Origin: DAIOEK01 sp963708715
GTDB lineage: Bacteria; Chloroflexota; Anaerolineae; Anaerolineales; Anaerolineaceae
NCBI GenBank assembly: GCA_963708715.1
Contig: CAVPSU010000001.1
Span: forward strand, 1,612,001-1,676,000
DNA: 64,000 nucleotides
Reading direction: 5' to 3'
The position numbers were made by a program, and so were the translations under genes. Position 1 is the stretch's first letter, and every line of letters begins with the position of its first letter. The notes under the pieces were generated by a model, which was not told the DNA's origin, made no database searches, and was given only the letters and a program-made list of their open reading frames with translations. Below, piece by piece: positions 53,365-63,836 of this stretch.

Positions 53365-55332
53365 ATGATCCCATTACTCTTGTTAGCCGTCTGGCTTGGT
53401 TTCATTCTGACAGGTGGATTCTTCCTTGTCAGATCCTGTTTCAATCTTCGGCCTGAAGAAGAATGGATCACCGGCCTGGCCGTAGGAATCACCGTGGAAG
53501 TGGTCCTCACGGCGATCCTATCTCGTGTGATCGATGCTCCCGTTACGTTTTTTGTTTCCGCCGGACTTGTATTTGTTGCTGGATTTGGATTGTTTTTCTC
53601 GAACCGAAACACACCCAGGCAAATATCCTGGCGGGGTGGATTGCCACTCCTCGGTTTCCTCCCGGTAATCTTGCTCGCGTTTGCCATTTGCCGGGGGATG
53701 GCGATCTTTGATGATTACGCCCACCTCCCCACCGTGTCGCTGATGGCAGCCGGTCAGATTCCACCCCCATTCGCGTATGCCCCCAACATAACTTATGCCT
53801 ATCATTACTTCCTGATGTTGTTTGCGGCTCAAATAATGCGAATTGGAACTATATTTCCTTGGACAGCGTTGGACCTGGCGAGGGCATTTTCATTTGCGCT
53901 GGCTGTTTTTCTAGCCAGCTTTTGGACCGTCAGAATGACAAAGAGTAAACTAGCCGGAGCGGTTGCGGGATTATTCATCGCTTTTGGTTCAGGGACACGC
54001 TGGTTGATCTTCCTGTTTCCAGTGAAATTTCTGGAAGAGTTATCCAAACAGGTCACACTGATCGGATCCGGAGCCAGCAGCGGGGCAAACTTATTGGAAG
54101 CGATCATGTCCAATTGGCGGATCGAAGGAGCCGCGAAACTTCCCATTCCGTTTGCGTTCACCAATGGGATCGTCCAGCCGGGTGTTTTGGGAATGCATGG
54201 ACCGAATGGTCTAATGGAATTGGTCATACTTTTCCTGTTGTTGCTAACCTGGAACAGGTGGCGTAATTGGCAAGCCGGTATCATCCTCGCTTTTGTAATC
54301 TCATCATTATCTTTGGTGGGTGAATCCGATTTGATCCTCCTTTTCGTCGGTTGGATAGGGATCACCCTGGTTACGATCATTCGAAAACAGCCGCTCAGAA
54401 TTAATAAACGCCTCTGGATCTGGGGCGGTCTAATAGCGGGAGGGGCTATCCTTAGCCTATTGGAAGGTGGAGCCTTTTTAGATATCCTCTCCAAGTGGAT
54501 TTCACCGGCTGCTAAGTCATACCAGACAGTCGGATTCGCATTTCACTGGCCGCCCTCGATAGTCTCATCCCATCTGGGTGTGTTACCCCTATTGAACTGG
54601 CAAACACTCATCCTGGCATTACTCGAAATCGGACCTGTGATTCTCGTATTACCATTCGTAATCTATTTTGGAATTCGATCCTATCGATCTGGCCGGTGGT
54701 TTGAAGCATCACTCATCCTGGGTTTCGTACTCACAATCGGATCTATATTGATCAATTTCGAAGGCTCAACGGGAGTCAGGAATACTTCACGTCTTTATTC
54801 ATTCCTGATTCTTTCGACCATTTTATTTATTCCGCTTCTCTGGCGATGGACAGCCACAAAGAAAGAGTGGATCCGTGGATTATTTGGCTCGCTGGCAATA
54901 ATCTCTATTACTGGTGGATTGGTACTATTCGCAGTACAACTTCCATCGCTGCAAATGTCAGTTGAATCCACCTTTCTGAACGAGTTGGACGCCAAGATCA
55001 TGGATCAATACTGGAATAAGCTTGATACAAAAGCCATGGTCTTTGACCCAACTCCATCCAGGTCGGTGACTGTGTTTGGACGTGCGGTTGATGCGGGCAC
55101 ATCCTGGTATGACCTCAACCCGGAATGGAAATCGCTGGTGGCTCACCCTGACCCCTATCAGCTAAAGAAAGCTGGTTATGATTATATTTACCTTGACGAA
55201 GAATTCTGGTCAGTCGATAATGGCAAAAACCAGGAACTGCTAAATAAACCATGTGTCAAGCCCATGGAATCGTTGAAAATGTGGCCGGGATTGATCCGGA
55301 AATTGTTGGATATCTCCAAATGCAGTCAATGA
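53365..55332 (+). CDS. Large polytopic membrane protein, GT-C-like
   Basis: 655 aa with about 12–14 membrane segments and a C-terminal soluble part of ~120 residues. A Tyr/His-rich loop after the fourth or fifth helix (DDYAHLPTVSLMAAGQIPPP…YHYFLMLFAAQI) is like that of membrane-bound glycosyltransferases using lipid-linked sugars. No family name is certain. I start it at the ATG at 53365, where the first membrane helix begins; the frame opens earlier at 53308 without a convincing start. Confidence 0.6.
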   Translation: MIPLLLLAVWLGFILTGGFFLVRSCFNLRPEEEWITGLAVGITVEVVLTAILSRVIDAPVTFFVSAGLVFVAGFGLFFSNRNTPRQISWRGGLPLLGFLPVILLAFAICRGMAIFDDYAHLPTVSLMAAGQIPPPFAYAPNITYAYHYFLMLFAAQIMRIGTIFPWTALDLARAFSFALAVFLASFWTVRMTKSKLAGAVAGLFIAFGSGTRWLIFLFPVKFLEELSKQVTLIGSGASSGANLLEAIMSNWRIEGAAKLPIPFAFTNGIVQPGVLGMHGPNGLMELVILFLLLLTWNRWRNWQAGIILAFVISSLSLVGESDLILLFVGWIGITLVTIIRKQPLRINKRLWIWGGLIAGGAILSLLEGGAFLDILSKWISPAAKSYQTVGFAFHWPPSIVSSHLGVLPLLNWQTLILALLEIGPVILVLPFVIYFGIRSYRSGRWFEASLILGFVLTIGSILINFEGSTGVRNTSRLYSFLILSTILFIPLLWRWTATKKEWIRGLFGSLAIISITGGLVLFAVQLPSLQMSVESTFLNELDAKIMDQYWNKLDTKAMVFDPTPSRSVTVFGRAVDAGTSWYDLNPEWKSLVAHPDPYQLKKAGYDYIYLDEEFWSVDNGKNQELLNKPCVKPMESLKMWPGLIRKLLDISKCSQ

Positions 55333-55400
55333 AAGAGGTAGAATCGTTTTACTTGAATGTCCTATAGTAAAATGAACCCAAACCACCTTTGAAAGCGAAA

Positions 55401-56378
55401 ATGAATATGGATTTTTCCATAGTAATTCCGGTATATAACGAAGAACAAAATCTGCCTTTGGTTTTTGAAGCCATCCACCAGTCCATAGATCCATACCATC
55501 CTGAGCCAGGCTGGGAAATGATCTTCGTAGATGATGGCAGCAAAGATGATAGTATGGCTGTATTAATGGACCTTTATGGTAAAGATCCAGAACATGTCCG
55601 GGTGGTTCAACTACGTCGAAATTTCGGACAGACAGCTGCCATCGCAGCCGGGATTGATCATGCGAAAGGCGATGTGATTGTCATGCTGGATGCCGATATG
55701 CAGAATGATCCAATCGACATCCCAATGATGTTGGACAAAATTAAAGAGGGATACGATGTCGTCTCTGGTTGGCGCAAGAATCGCCAGGATGCCTTCATCA
55801 GTCGGACTTTACCCTCGCGAATGGCGAACGGGTTGATCTCTTCAGTCACGGGAGTCCATTTGCATGATTACGGGTGTACCCTCAAAGCGTACCGGCGGGA
55901 GGTGATCACAGGGTTCCGATTGTATGGAGAAATGCATCGTTTCATACCGGTGTATGCCAACCGCTTCGGAGCGAAGATCATCGAAGTGCCAGTGCAGCAT
56001 CATCCACGAAAATTTGGTAAAACCAGCTACGGTCTGGAGAGAACGCTCAAGGTTTTGCTTGATCTGTTTACAGTCAAGTTCCTGATCAGTTACGCGACCA
56101 AACCGATTTATCTCTTCGGCGGATTTGGTCTTATCTTGATGGCGTTGAGCGCGCTGGTTCTCCTCTACCTGTTTATTCGGCGAACCTTTTTTATGATCGG
56201 CGTCACCCAATCTCCGCTGTTCCTGATCAGCACAGTTACCGGTTTGATGGGTTTTCAGTCATTGTTATTGGGTTTGATTGGTGAGATCCTCGTTCGGACT
56301 TACCATGAATCGCAGGATAAACCCATCTATAATGTCAGGACTTTCCATACCAACAATTCTGATACTGAAAGCCAGTAG
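55401..56378 (+). CDS. Glycosyltransferase family 2 with two membrane segments (DPMS/ArnC/GtrB-like)
   Basis: 325 aa. The N-terminal GT-A domain has IVIPVYNEEQNLPLV, IFVDDGSKDDS, the metal motif VMLDADMQNDP, and acceptor region HDYGCTLKAYRREV. Two C-terminal membrane helices (~230–255 and ~270–295) are as in enzymes that make polyprenyl-phosphate sugars. It would charge the lipid carrier used by the GT-C proteins nearby. ATGs at 55401 and 55407 are both possible; no clear ribosome site. Confidence 0.9.
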   Translation: MNMDFSIVIPVYNEEQNLPLVFEAIHQSIDPYHPEPGWEMIFVDDGSKDDSMAVLMDLYGKDPEHVRVVQLRRNFGQTAAIAAGIDHAKGDVIVMLDADMQNDPIDIPMMLDKIKEGYDVVSGWRKNRQDAFISRTLPSRMANGLISSVTGVHLHDYGCTLKAYRREVITGFRLYGEMHRFIPVYANRFGAKIIEVPVQHHPRKFGKTSYGLERTLKVLLDLFTVKFLISYATKPIYLFGGFGLILMALSALVLLYLFIRRTFFMIGVTQSPLFLISTVTGLMGFQSLLLGLIGEILVRTYHESQDKPIYNVRTFHTNNSDTESQ

Positions 56379-56380
56379 GC

Positions 56381-57511
56381 ATGCGAGTTTTGGTGCTTGT
56401 CCATGAATATCCTCCCATCGGGGGAGGAGGGGGAAAAGTAGCGGAAGATATATGCGTGGGATTGGTCGCACGTGGACACCAGGTGCGGGTATTAACGATG
56501 CACCTCAAAGGATTGGCACCGATCGAAACCAGGGATGGTGTGGATTTGATCCGAATCCGTTCGGGCAGACGATATGCATACAAGGCTTCCTTCTCCAGTA
56601 TGTTTCTGTACCTCCTCTCTGGTTTCTTGCCGGGTTTAAAGGAAATTCGAACCTGGAAGCCTGATTTAATTCACGTCCATTTCGCTGTTCCCGCGGGAGC
56701 GCTAGCCTGGATCCTTTCCAAACTTACCGGTGTACCTTATGTATTGACTGCTCACCTGGGCGATGTACCCGGTGGAGTACCTGAAAAAACAGATCGCTGG
56801 TTTAAATGGGTAAGACCATTTACCCCTCCCATCTGGAGATCAGCCAGTGCCGTGGTCGCGGTGAGCGAATTTACGAAATCGTTAGCGGAAAAAAAGTATC
56901 CTGTCTCGGTGGAAGTGATTCCGAACGGCATCGAGGTTCACCGTTTTGACCCAGGCAGGATCTCAGTGCATATTCCTGCCAAGATCGTTTTCGCCGGCAG
57001 GTTTGTCCAGCAGAAAAACCCGTTACAAATAATTCAAACTCTCTCACGGATCAAGCATCTTCCATGGACCTGTGCGCTACTTGGTGATGGTCCCTGCCGA
57101 AATGAGATTGAAAAATCGATCCAGGAAAACGATCTTGCTGATCGGATTGAATTGCCAGGCTGGTTGACACCGGATGATGTTATTGATACGTTTCGCAACA
57201 GCGACATTTTATTTATGCCGTCCCTGTCAGAAGGGTTGCCCGTAGTTGGAGTGCAGGCTCTGGCAATGGGATTGGCTATTGTCGGAAGTTCCAGCGGTTT
57301 TGTGGACTTGATCAAACCAGGGGAAAATGGATATTTGTTTCCTGCGAATGATACCGATCATTTCGCTTCTGCTCTGGGTGCACTCGTAACTGACCCATTA
57401 ATGCTTCTTAAATTTCGCAAGTACTCACGCCGTCTGGCAGCTAATTTTGATCTGCAGGCGATTCTAAACCGATACGAAATTCTTCTGCTGGGAAAGGCTC
57501 GAACATCGTAA
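56381..57511 (+). CDS. Glycosyltransferase family 4
   Basis: 376 aa GT-B enzyme. The N terminus VLVLVHEYPPIGGGGGKVAED is the typical GT4 glycine-rich acceptor loop. The C-terminal half shows VIPNGIEVHRFDP, VFAGRFVQQKNP and FMPSLSEGLPVVGVQALAMG with the donor-binding Glu pair region. It starts two bases after the GT2 gene and its last base is shared with the next start (TAATG). Confidence 0.92.
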   Translation: MRVLVLVHEYPPIGGGGGKVAEDICVGLVARGHQVRVLTMHLKGLAPIETRDGVDLIRIRSGRRYAYKASFSSMFLYLLSGFLPGLKEIRTWKPDLIHVHFAVPAGALAWILSKLTGVPYVLTAHLGDVPGGVPEKTDRWFKWVRPFTPPIWRSASAVVAVSEFTKSLAEKKYPVSVEVIPNGIEVHRFDPGRISVHIPAKIVFAGRFVQQKNPLQIIQTLSRIKHLPWTCALLGDGPCRNEIEKSIQENDLADRIELPGWLTPDDVIDTFRNSDILFMPSLSEGLPVVGVQALAMGLAIVGSSSGFVDLIKPGENGYLFPANDTDHFASALGALVTDPLMLLKFRKYSRRLAANFDLQAILNRYEILLLGKARTS

Positions 57512-58476
57512 TGCAAGATAGTGGGAAGGGTTCCACGGTTGATCTGAAAGCTGCCTGGCGGATTCTCTTTCGAATTCTGAGAGTGGTCATCCCGATAGTC
57601 CTGCTCTATTTTTTATTCCGTAATCTGGATTGGCAGCAGATCCAACGAATTATGGCAGGGTACCCCTATGGTTTCTTGCTGTTGGCGTTCGGTATTAACC
57701 TATTCGCGAATTTTATTTTTGCCATTCGTTGGTATTATCTGATCCGTTCGGTCAAGATTGAATTCCCATTTTGGACGTCGGTGCGGTTAGTGTATTACGG
57801 TTTATTCTTATCCAATTTCCTGCCGACAACCATAGGCGGAGATCTGGTGAAAGTGGTTGGTATTTTACAGGGAAGAGAGAAACAGAACCGGTCATTACGA
57901 ATTTCTACCGTGGTGGCAGACCGTGTCTTCAGCCTGTCGAGCAAGATCGTGATATTACCTTTTGTTCTATGGCTGTTCCCGCAGGGACTAAAACCGGTAT
58001 TTGATCTTCCATTCCTTCAATCTTCTTTCTTACTCTCCTTCATCCCCACAGGATTATCGGATAGACTACGACGATATTGGTCAGCGGTAAAACCCTGGTT
58101 CAAATTCCGTAGTATTGCGATCGTATACCTTTTATCCTACACCTCGCTATTTTTCACAATTCTTTCATACTGGGTGGTTATACAAGCTTTTCAACCAGCC
58201 GTACCCCTGGTAAAAGTATTCTTTATTACACTCTTAACGTATTTTGTAACGATCCTGCCGGTCTCGATCAATGGAATTGGGATTCAGGAAGGCAGCTATT
58301 CCCTTCTATTAATGCAAATTGGCTTCACCTATGAACAAGCACTTGCTTCCGCCTTATTCATTCGGCTGCTTACCCTGTTGGTAAGCGCATTCGGCGGGAT
58401 CCTATTGGCAGTATATGACCGGCAACTTTGGTCGAAAGTGCAGAATGAAAAAGACCAGGATCTGAAGGAACTATGA
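57511..58476 (+). CDS. UPF0104/LPG-synthase-TM-like membrane protein
   Basis: 321 aa with about seven to eight membrane segments. The pattern YYGLFLSNFLPTTIGGDLVKVVGI and LPVSINGIGIQEGSYSLL is the signature of the flippase-like domain family related to the membrane half of MprF. Members are often found in glycosyltransferase clusters and may flip or modify lipids. It overlaps the neighbours by one and four bases. Confidence 0.85.
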   Translation: MQDSGKGSTVDLKAAWRILFRILRVVIPIVLLYFLFRNLDWQQIQRIMAGYPYGFLLLAFGINLFANFIFAIRWYYLIRSVKIEFPFWTSVRLVYYGLFLSNFLPTTIGGDLVKVVGILQGREKQNRSLRISTVVADRVFSLSSKIVILPFVLWLFPQGLKPVFDLPFLQSSFLLSFIPTGLSDRLRRYWSAVKPWFKFRSIAIVYLLSYTSLFFTILSYWVVIQAFQPAVPLVKVFFITLLTYFVTILPVSINGIGIQEGSYSLLLMQIGFTYEQALASALFIRLLTLLVSAFGGILLAVYDRQLWSKVQNEKDQDLKEL

Positions 58477-60788
58477 TCTTCAACTCGAAAACCAAAACAT
58501 TCCTTCTATTCCTACTATTTGTTTTGGTGGAAGTGATAGGAATTCCAACTAGCTGGCAGATCTACCGGAATCAGCCATTAGGGGTATTCAAGATACAACC
58601 GTTGATCAATTGGTTGGGTACTGGGATACTAATTACATTGATGGTAAGTGGTATTTTGGGTTGGTACTGTTTATTCTTCACACGAGGATCGCCATCCAAT
58701 AGTGCGACGCACTCATCACCCAGGTTATGGGTGGGTTTGGTTGGAGCGGGAGGATATCTTGCCCTGGCGGTTGCCTTCATACACACGACTCCTTTCCGGG
58801 TTTTCCTGACATCATGGCTCACTCCGATCTGGTTGCTAGGTTGGGTGGTGATCGTCAGGGCAATCGCAGCCCGTAATATTCGGGTGCTGATAAAAAAATT
58901 GTCCTTTTCAGACCTTTTGATTGCTGGAATTGCATTTCTTCTGATCAAAGCACAGCAGGAATTTAAAGTCGCCGCACCGCTCAATCTCTACTGGCGCGAT
59001 TGGCATTATATATTCCTGGCATTCAACACTCTCTTAATTTCAATAGCCTGGCTGGTAAAAGAAGGCTGGTCGTCGACCTCCAATTCTATAAGCAAGCGAT
59101 GGGTAGATATTCGACAACGATTCCGCCCTGTTCTAATTTTGATTGCCATAATTATTTCAGTTTTAATCCCGTGGTTTATTTTCTGGTTGGATATAGACAA
59201 TGTCGCTTCTGGCGCTTTCCTGCGATTGGAGTGGATGATCCTATCGGCATTGGCTCTTACTCTGATCCTTGAAACAAAACCAGAGAAGTGGATCACCTCT
59301 CCACCATTTCTCTTTAGCCTCACCTGGATTGGTTTCGCAATGATGGCAGGAGCCTATCTCAGCCAGGTGACTGATTATCCTTTTGGTCTTTACTGGTCTG
59401 AAGGGAACAGGTTTTATGATTATTCACTCATCTTCGGCAAGGGGATTTATCACTATTCGGGTGAACTCCAGCCAAATTATTTCTCTCCCGGCAGATATGG
59501 ATTATGGGGATTACCCTTCCTGATCTCTGGATTACCTATCTGGGCGCACCGCTTATGGAATGCCATACTTTATCTGGTGCCCGGCGTCGGACTCGGGTGG
59601 TTATTGGGCAAGAGATTTTCAAATCGATACTTTCAATGGGCATGCGCGTTTGGAACAGCGATCTTCTTTAACCAGGGACCGGTGTACCCGACCTTGACGC
59701 TGGCGGTTATATTGCCGGTGATATTTATGCGATCAAAGTTGAGCTGGCGAATCGTGGCAGCGATAGCAGCCAGTCTCTTTGCGGGACTGAGCCGGTTCAC
59801 TTGGGTACTTGCCATTGCCGGAATGGCTGGGCTTATTGATCTGTTACTGTTTTATCCCGACCGAAGGGGAACCTGGATCCAACGATTAATTCCCACCGGG
59901 ATTCTGATCCTGGCGGGATTGTTACCAGGTATGGCAGTTAGCTGGCCAGAGGTGTTTTCAAGTCAGGGCGCGACGATTCAATCACAACCGTTACTTTGGT
60001 ATCGCCTCTGGCCGAACTCAACATATTCTTTCGGTATTCTTCTGGGATTTATCATTGCTACGGGCACAATGCTGCTATTAGTTCTGTATTGGATGAGGTC
60101 GAAATCTTGGAAATTGGATCTTTGGCAAAGCATCGCCATCTTAGCGGTCGTAATCGGATTACTGATAGCCGGATTGGTTGCGAGTGTGAAGATCGGGGGT
60201 GGCAGCAACCTCCACAATCTGGATATGTACTTTGTGGTTCTGCTTTTGGTGTTTGTGTTATTTCTGCAACAGAAGGAAAAAATTGGGGAAAGCCTGACCA
60301 AGCCCCGGGTGCAATGGATCTTATTCGGTCTTGCCATTCTTTTGCCTGTCTTCAGTGTCACCTGGTCTGGTGGACCTCTCGTATTACCCAAGCAGGACTT
60401 GATCCAATTTACCTTGCGGGAGATCAAGAGAGAATCCGCTGAAAAAGGAGAGAGCGGGGAAGTGTTATTCCTGGATCAACGTCAACTGATCACTTTCAAT
60501 GAAGTAAAAGACATCACTTTGATTCCTGACTATGAAAAGAAATTTATGATGGATCAAGCGATGGCTGGGAACGAGAGTTATTTCGCCCGATTTTATGACG
60601 ATCTGGAAAAGAAACGATTTACTTTGATCGTCTCAGAACCCCTTAATATTTCCGAGAAGACAAATGTGGATGATTTTTCAGAAGAAAATAACGCCTGGGT
60701 TCAACACGTAACGATCCCGATGTATGAGTATTACCAATCGATATATTTGGATAAGAAGAATAATGTTCAGCTGTTTGTTCCCAAATGA
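58473..60788 (+). CDS. Large polytopic membrane protein of the polysaccharide cluster
   Basis: 771 aa with about 16–18 hydrophobic segments and a soluble C-terminal part from ~650. A Tyr/Ser-rich loop near residue 300 (YPFGLYWSEGNRFYDYSLI) resembles the first luminal loop of GT-C enzymes. I do not recognise a family. It ends eight bases from the convergent minus-strand gene, closing this direction of the cluster. Confidence 0.6.
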   Translation: MIFNSKTKTFLLFLLFVLVEVIGIPTSWQIYRNQPLGVFKIQPLINWLGTGILITLMVSGILGWYCLFFTRGSPSNSATHSSPRLWVGLVGAGGYLALAVAFIHTTPFRVFLTSWLTPIWLLGWVVIVRAIAARNIRVLIKKLSFSDLLIAGIAFLLIKAQQEFKVAAPLNLYWRDWHYIFLAFNTLLISIAWLVKEGWSSTSNSISKRWVDIRQRFRPVLILIAIIISVLIPWFIFWLDIDNVASGAFLRLEWMILSALALTLILETKPEKWITSPPFLFSLTWIGFAMMAGAYLSQVTDYPFGLYWSEGNRFYDYSLIFGKGIYHYSGELQPNYFSPGRYGLWGLPFLISGLPIWAHRLWNAILYLVPGVGLGWLLGKRFSNRYFQWACAFGTAIFFNQGPVYPTLTLAVILPVIFMRSKLSWRIVAAIAASLFAGLSRFTWVLAIAGMAGLIDLLLFYPDRRGTWIQRLIPTGILILAGLLPGMAVSWPEVFSSQGATIQSQPLLWYRLWPNSTYSFGILLGFIIATGTMLLLVLYWMRSKSWKLDLWQSIAILAVVIGLLIAGLVASVKIGGGSNLHNLDMYFVVLLLVFVLFLQQKEKIGESLTKPRVQWILFGLAILLPVFSVTWSGGPLVLPKQDLIQFTLREIKRESAEKGESGEVLFLDQRQLITFNEVKDITLIPDYEKKFMMDQAMAGNESYFARFYDDLEKKRFTLIVSEPLNISEKTNVDDFSEENNAWVQHVTIPMYEYYQSIYLDKKNNVQLFVPK

Positions 60789-60795
60789 GAGATTA

Positions 60796-62733
60796 CTATT
60801 GCACTTTATATAATCCCCATTCGCTGTCTGACAACAGAGGGGTAAATGGGATGTTTATCTCGTTTGGAACGGCGCTGTATCTCACCAGCAGGTAGTCGAC
60901 CTCGTTCGCCAAAAGCCATTGCCGGTCTTCCAATTTTTCGATAGGCTGGATGGCTACGACATCCCGGGTGAAATTCTCACCAAAATATAGATATTCCATG
61001 CTTCCGCCTGAGAGTCCGATGGTCGACCCATCCGGCACTTTTCTCTCGACGAAGTCCAGAGGTGTCCGTAAGAAGCGAGTTTGTAATGTGATCTTCTGGG
61101 AGCGATCCAGAATCCAGATAGAATCCCTTCCTACCAAAGGTTTGGATTCATTATTCAACACCATATTGACGACCATATACGTACTCAACAGAACGATGAA
61201 GGTCGTAACCACTTGATATCTGAGCTTAGGTTGATACAGATACCCAAATAATGGAGCTGCTATCGTGACGGGAATTAGATAATTCCTACCCAGATAAAAA
61301 TCCCACCCCGGGCGGACCAAGAATTCCATGATATGGAATGTCACAAAGAGGATCGGGATAACCAATAAGGGTATGTTTTTGTCCCTGATGCCCTTTACAA
61401 ATGCAAAAAGTAGCAGGAAAGGGAAACCGATTACGCTGATAATACCAAACCAACTACCATCTTCCTGCAAGGGAGGACGTTTTAAATAATCGAATAATTG
61501 GGTTCTATCGGGATACCAGGCAGCCGAAGTATCCAGGGGCAGATCAATGGCATCAAAAAAAGCTTTTGCCAGGCGGGCTTTTCCCCTGAACAAATACCCC
61601 TCCAATATGGGTGGCATAGCAGTCGTATCCAACGCCTGGTAGAGAAGCCGGCTGGTGTTTAGAACGAATGCTTTAGGCATCGAAATATCACCTTGAAGCC
61701 TCAGGAATTCCACTTTTTCATTAGGACCCATGAAATTTCCAAACCATACATAATTGCGAATATAGGCGAAGGAACCGAACAGGATCGTTGATAACAAAAC
61801 AGAAATCAGCCATATATTGAAAGTACGAATTTGGATTTTCTTAATCATTACATAACCGAGGAAGGCTAATCCAAGGGAAGGAATAACAAAGAAGGCGGTC
61901 TGTTTCGTTCCGAGGGCGATCCCAAGAGAAATGCCGGAAAGGATAAAAGCAGCGCGATCACCGAATTTATTCCCGTAAAAGAGCAGGTAAAACCCACCCA
62001 TGACAAAACCAGTGACCACCAGGTCTACCTGGGTTGTGGTTGATTCAAAAAAGACCTGGGGAAATGTCAACCAGATTGTAGCCGCGAACAGACTTTGAGG
62101 TTGGGTGCGTTCCAACAACCTGGCGAAACCGTAGATAAGTAAAGCGCACAATATGGCTGCAACAAATTGTACATAGCCGGCGAAATGATCCGAACCAGAA
62201 AAGAGCACTGTCCAAAAGATCATCCCCTGTGCATTGAATGGATAATAATGTTGAAATAAGTAATATGTATTGTAGTAATTAAATGAGCCGCTTTGAATCC
62301 AATGACCCACTCGTGCCATGTGCACATAAAGGCTGTCGTTGTTATTCGGTGGAACCACAAAGATCAGGTAAGCATTTATGGCATAGCTGATATTTATAAC
62401 GAACATCCAAATCGCAAGTAATGGATTTTGCCTTAGAAACACCATCAATGATGCTTTTGATAAGGTGATAGGTGGGAGAGTTGAGAAAAGCGGCGGTCTA
62501 CTTTTCGCAAACCAGATACCGATAATCACTGCCAATGATAGTAGCTGAATAAGCAGGAAGTAGAAACGATTGTTTAAAACATTCAGTAAGCCGACGACCT
62601 GAAAAACAAGGATCACGTGAGCGCAGAAGACGAGAATGATGCTCACGGAATAGATCAGGATGGATTTTATTTTGAGGAACGAAGAAGAAATAACAGAAAA
62701 AATTAACGCGATACAAAACGAAACAAAGAACAT
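60796..62733 (-). CDS. GT-C membrane glycosyltransferase (PMT/ArnT-like)
   Basis: 645 aa with about 12–14 membrane segments. The early loop NNNDSLYVHMARVGHWIQSGSF carries the acidic residue expected in GT39/GT83-type active sites, and AARLERTQPQ-like and DLVVTGFVMGGFYLL segments follow. A soluble C-terminal tail of about 120 residues ends it. It probably transfers a sugar from a polyprenyl phosphate. I start it at the ATG at 62733, five bases after the GT2 gene; the frame opens earlier inside that gene. Confidence 0.72.
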   Translation of the reverse strand: MFFVSFCIALIFSVISSSFLKIKSILIYSVSIILVFCAHVILVFQVVGLLNVLNNRFYFLLIQLLSLAVIIGIWFAKSRPPLFSTLPPITLSKASLMVFLRQNPLLAIWMFVINISYAINAYLIFVVPPNNNDSLYVHMARVGHWIQSGSFNYYNTYYLFQHYYPFNAQGMIFWTVLFSGSDHFAGYVQFVAAILCALLIYGFARLLERTQPQSLFAATIWLTFPQVFFESTTTQVDLVVTGFVMGGFYLLFYGNKFGDRAAFILSGISLGIALGTKQTAFFVIPSLGLAFLGYVMIKKIQIRTFNIWLISVLLSTILFGSFAYIRNYVWFGNFMGPNEKVEFLRLQGDISMPKAFVLNTSRLLYQALDTTAMPPILEGYLFRGKARLAKAFFDAIDLPLDTSAAWYPDRTQLFDYLKRPPLQEDGSWFGIISVIGFPFLLLFAFVKGIRDKNIPLLVIPILFVTFHIMEFLVRPGWDFYLGRNYLIPVTIAAPLFGYLYQPKLRYQVVTTFIVLLSTYMVVNMVLNNESKPLVGRDSIWILDRSQKITLQTRFLRTPLDFVERKVPDGSTIGLSGGSMEYLYFGENFTRDVVAIQPIEKLEDRQWLLANEVDYLLVRYSAVPNEINIPFTPLLSDSEWGLYKVQ

Positions 62734-62738
62734 AAAGT

Positions 62739-63614
62739 TTATTTCTGCCGTCTCCGGATTTGGGATAGTTGTTCTGAAACCAATCCGATAGTGAACATGA
62801 GCAATCCGGAAACGATCGCAAGCATGGCACCGACACTCACACCCCTGCCCAGAACAATGAAAGGAAGACCCCAAATCAAGCCGATTAGAATACAAAGGAT
62901 CGATAAAGGAAGGAAAATTCGCAGCGGATTGAACAACATGACCAGGTTCAGGATCTCAAGCAGGGTTTCGAACGCAGTCCGGGTGCTGATCGTGCTCTCT
63001 CCAGATGTACGGGGCAGAACTTCAATCGGCACTTCGATAACCCGGTGGCGTTGATTTAAGAATATAAGTGCGATCACATCGCTGAAAGCCATCGAATTCG
63101 GGCAGAGGTGCAGGTATTGCTGAACCAATTCTGTCCGATAACATTTGAATCCAGAGTTGAGATCGTGGAGAGGCATCGGCATCAGGATTGAAGCAACCCG
63201 ACGGATGATCCATTTTCCCAACTCGCGGTACCAATGAGATTGTTTATTACGCTGGCGCGCACCTACAACCAAATCGGCATCCTGATCTGACATGATCTGA
63301 AGCAATCGGGGGATATCATCCAATTGATGCTGCCCGTCCGCGTCGAAAGTAATTACAAAGTCGGTATCGGCAGCGGCAAGACCGGTTTTAAGCGCACCGC
63401 CGTACCCTCGATTAAGTTTATGATGAAGGACAGTCAGCCTGGGGATTTCTTCAAATTGTGTCAGAACCTGGCGAGAATCGTCAGTGGACCCATCATTAAC
63501 GATAATCAGTTTCCAATGATTCTTACGACATAACTCCAACACCGCACGAACGGTGTTTGGGAGCGCTTTGCCTTCGTTATATGCTGGAATGACAATTGTT
63601 GCTGATAATCCCAT
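62739..63614 (-). CDS. Glycosyltransferase family 2, polyprenyl-phosphate sugar synthase-like
   Basis: 291 aa. GT-A motifs are IVIPAYNEGKALPNTV, LIIVNDGSTDDS, FVITFDADGQHQLDDI and the acceptor region HDLNSGFKCYRTELV. Two C-terminal membrane helices (~225–275) follow. It likely makes the lipid-linked sugar for the GT-C gene directly downstream. The ATG at 63614 starts the conserved sequence (MGLSATIVIPAYNEG); the frame upstream to 63722 is not conserved-looking. Confidence 0.9.
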   Translation of the reverse strand: MGLSATIVIPAYNEGKALPNTVRAVLELCRKNHWKLIIVNDGSTDDSRQVLTQFEEIPRLTVLHHKLNRGYGGALKTGLAAADTDFVITFDADGQHQLDDIPRLLQIMSDQDADLVVGARQRNKQSHWYRELGKWIIRRVASILMPMPLHDLNSGFKCYRTELVQQYLHLCPNSMAFSDVIALIFLNQRHRVIEVPIEVLPRTSGESTISTRTAFETLLEILNLVMLFNPLRIFLPLSILCILIGLIWGLPFIVLGRGVSVGAMLAIVSGLLMFTIGLVSEQLSQIRRRQK

Positions 63615-63836
63615 ATTTCTGACCCCAGTATCATCGAACTGATAATTGACAGTATATCTTATTTTTTTGTGTGAGAGCCTGTTTAAAGTAGGTGACTTTG
63701 TGGTATTTGAGGATAAATGCAAAGGACTGTAAGGATTGCACAGGGACGGTTACGATGAAAGAATGGGACTTATGAAGTAAAATCAGGTGAGCATAATTCT
63801 CTTTTGTGGGTGATCCGAGAGTATTGGGGAGACAAG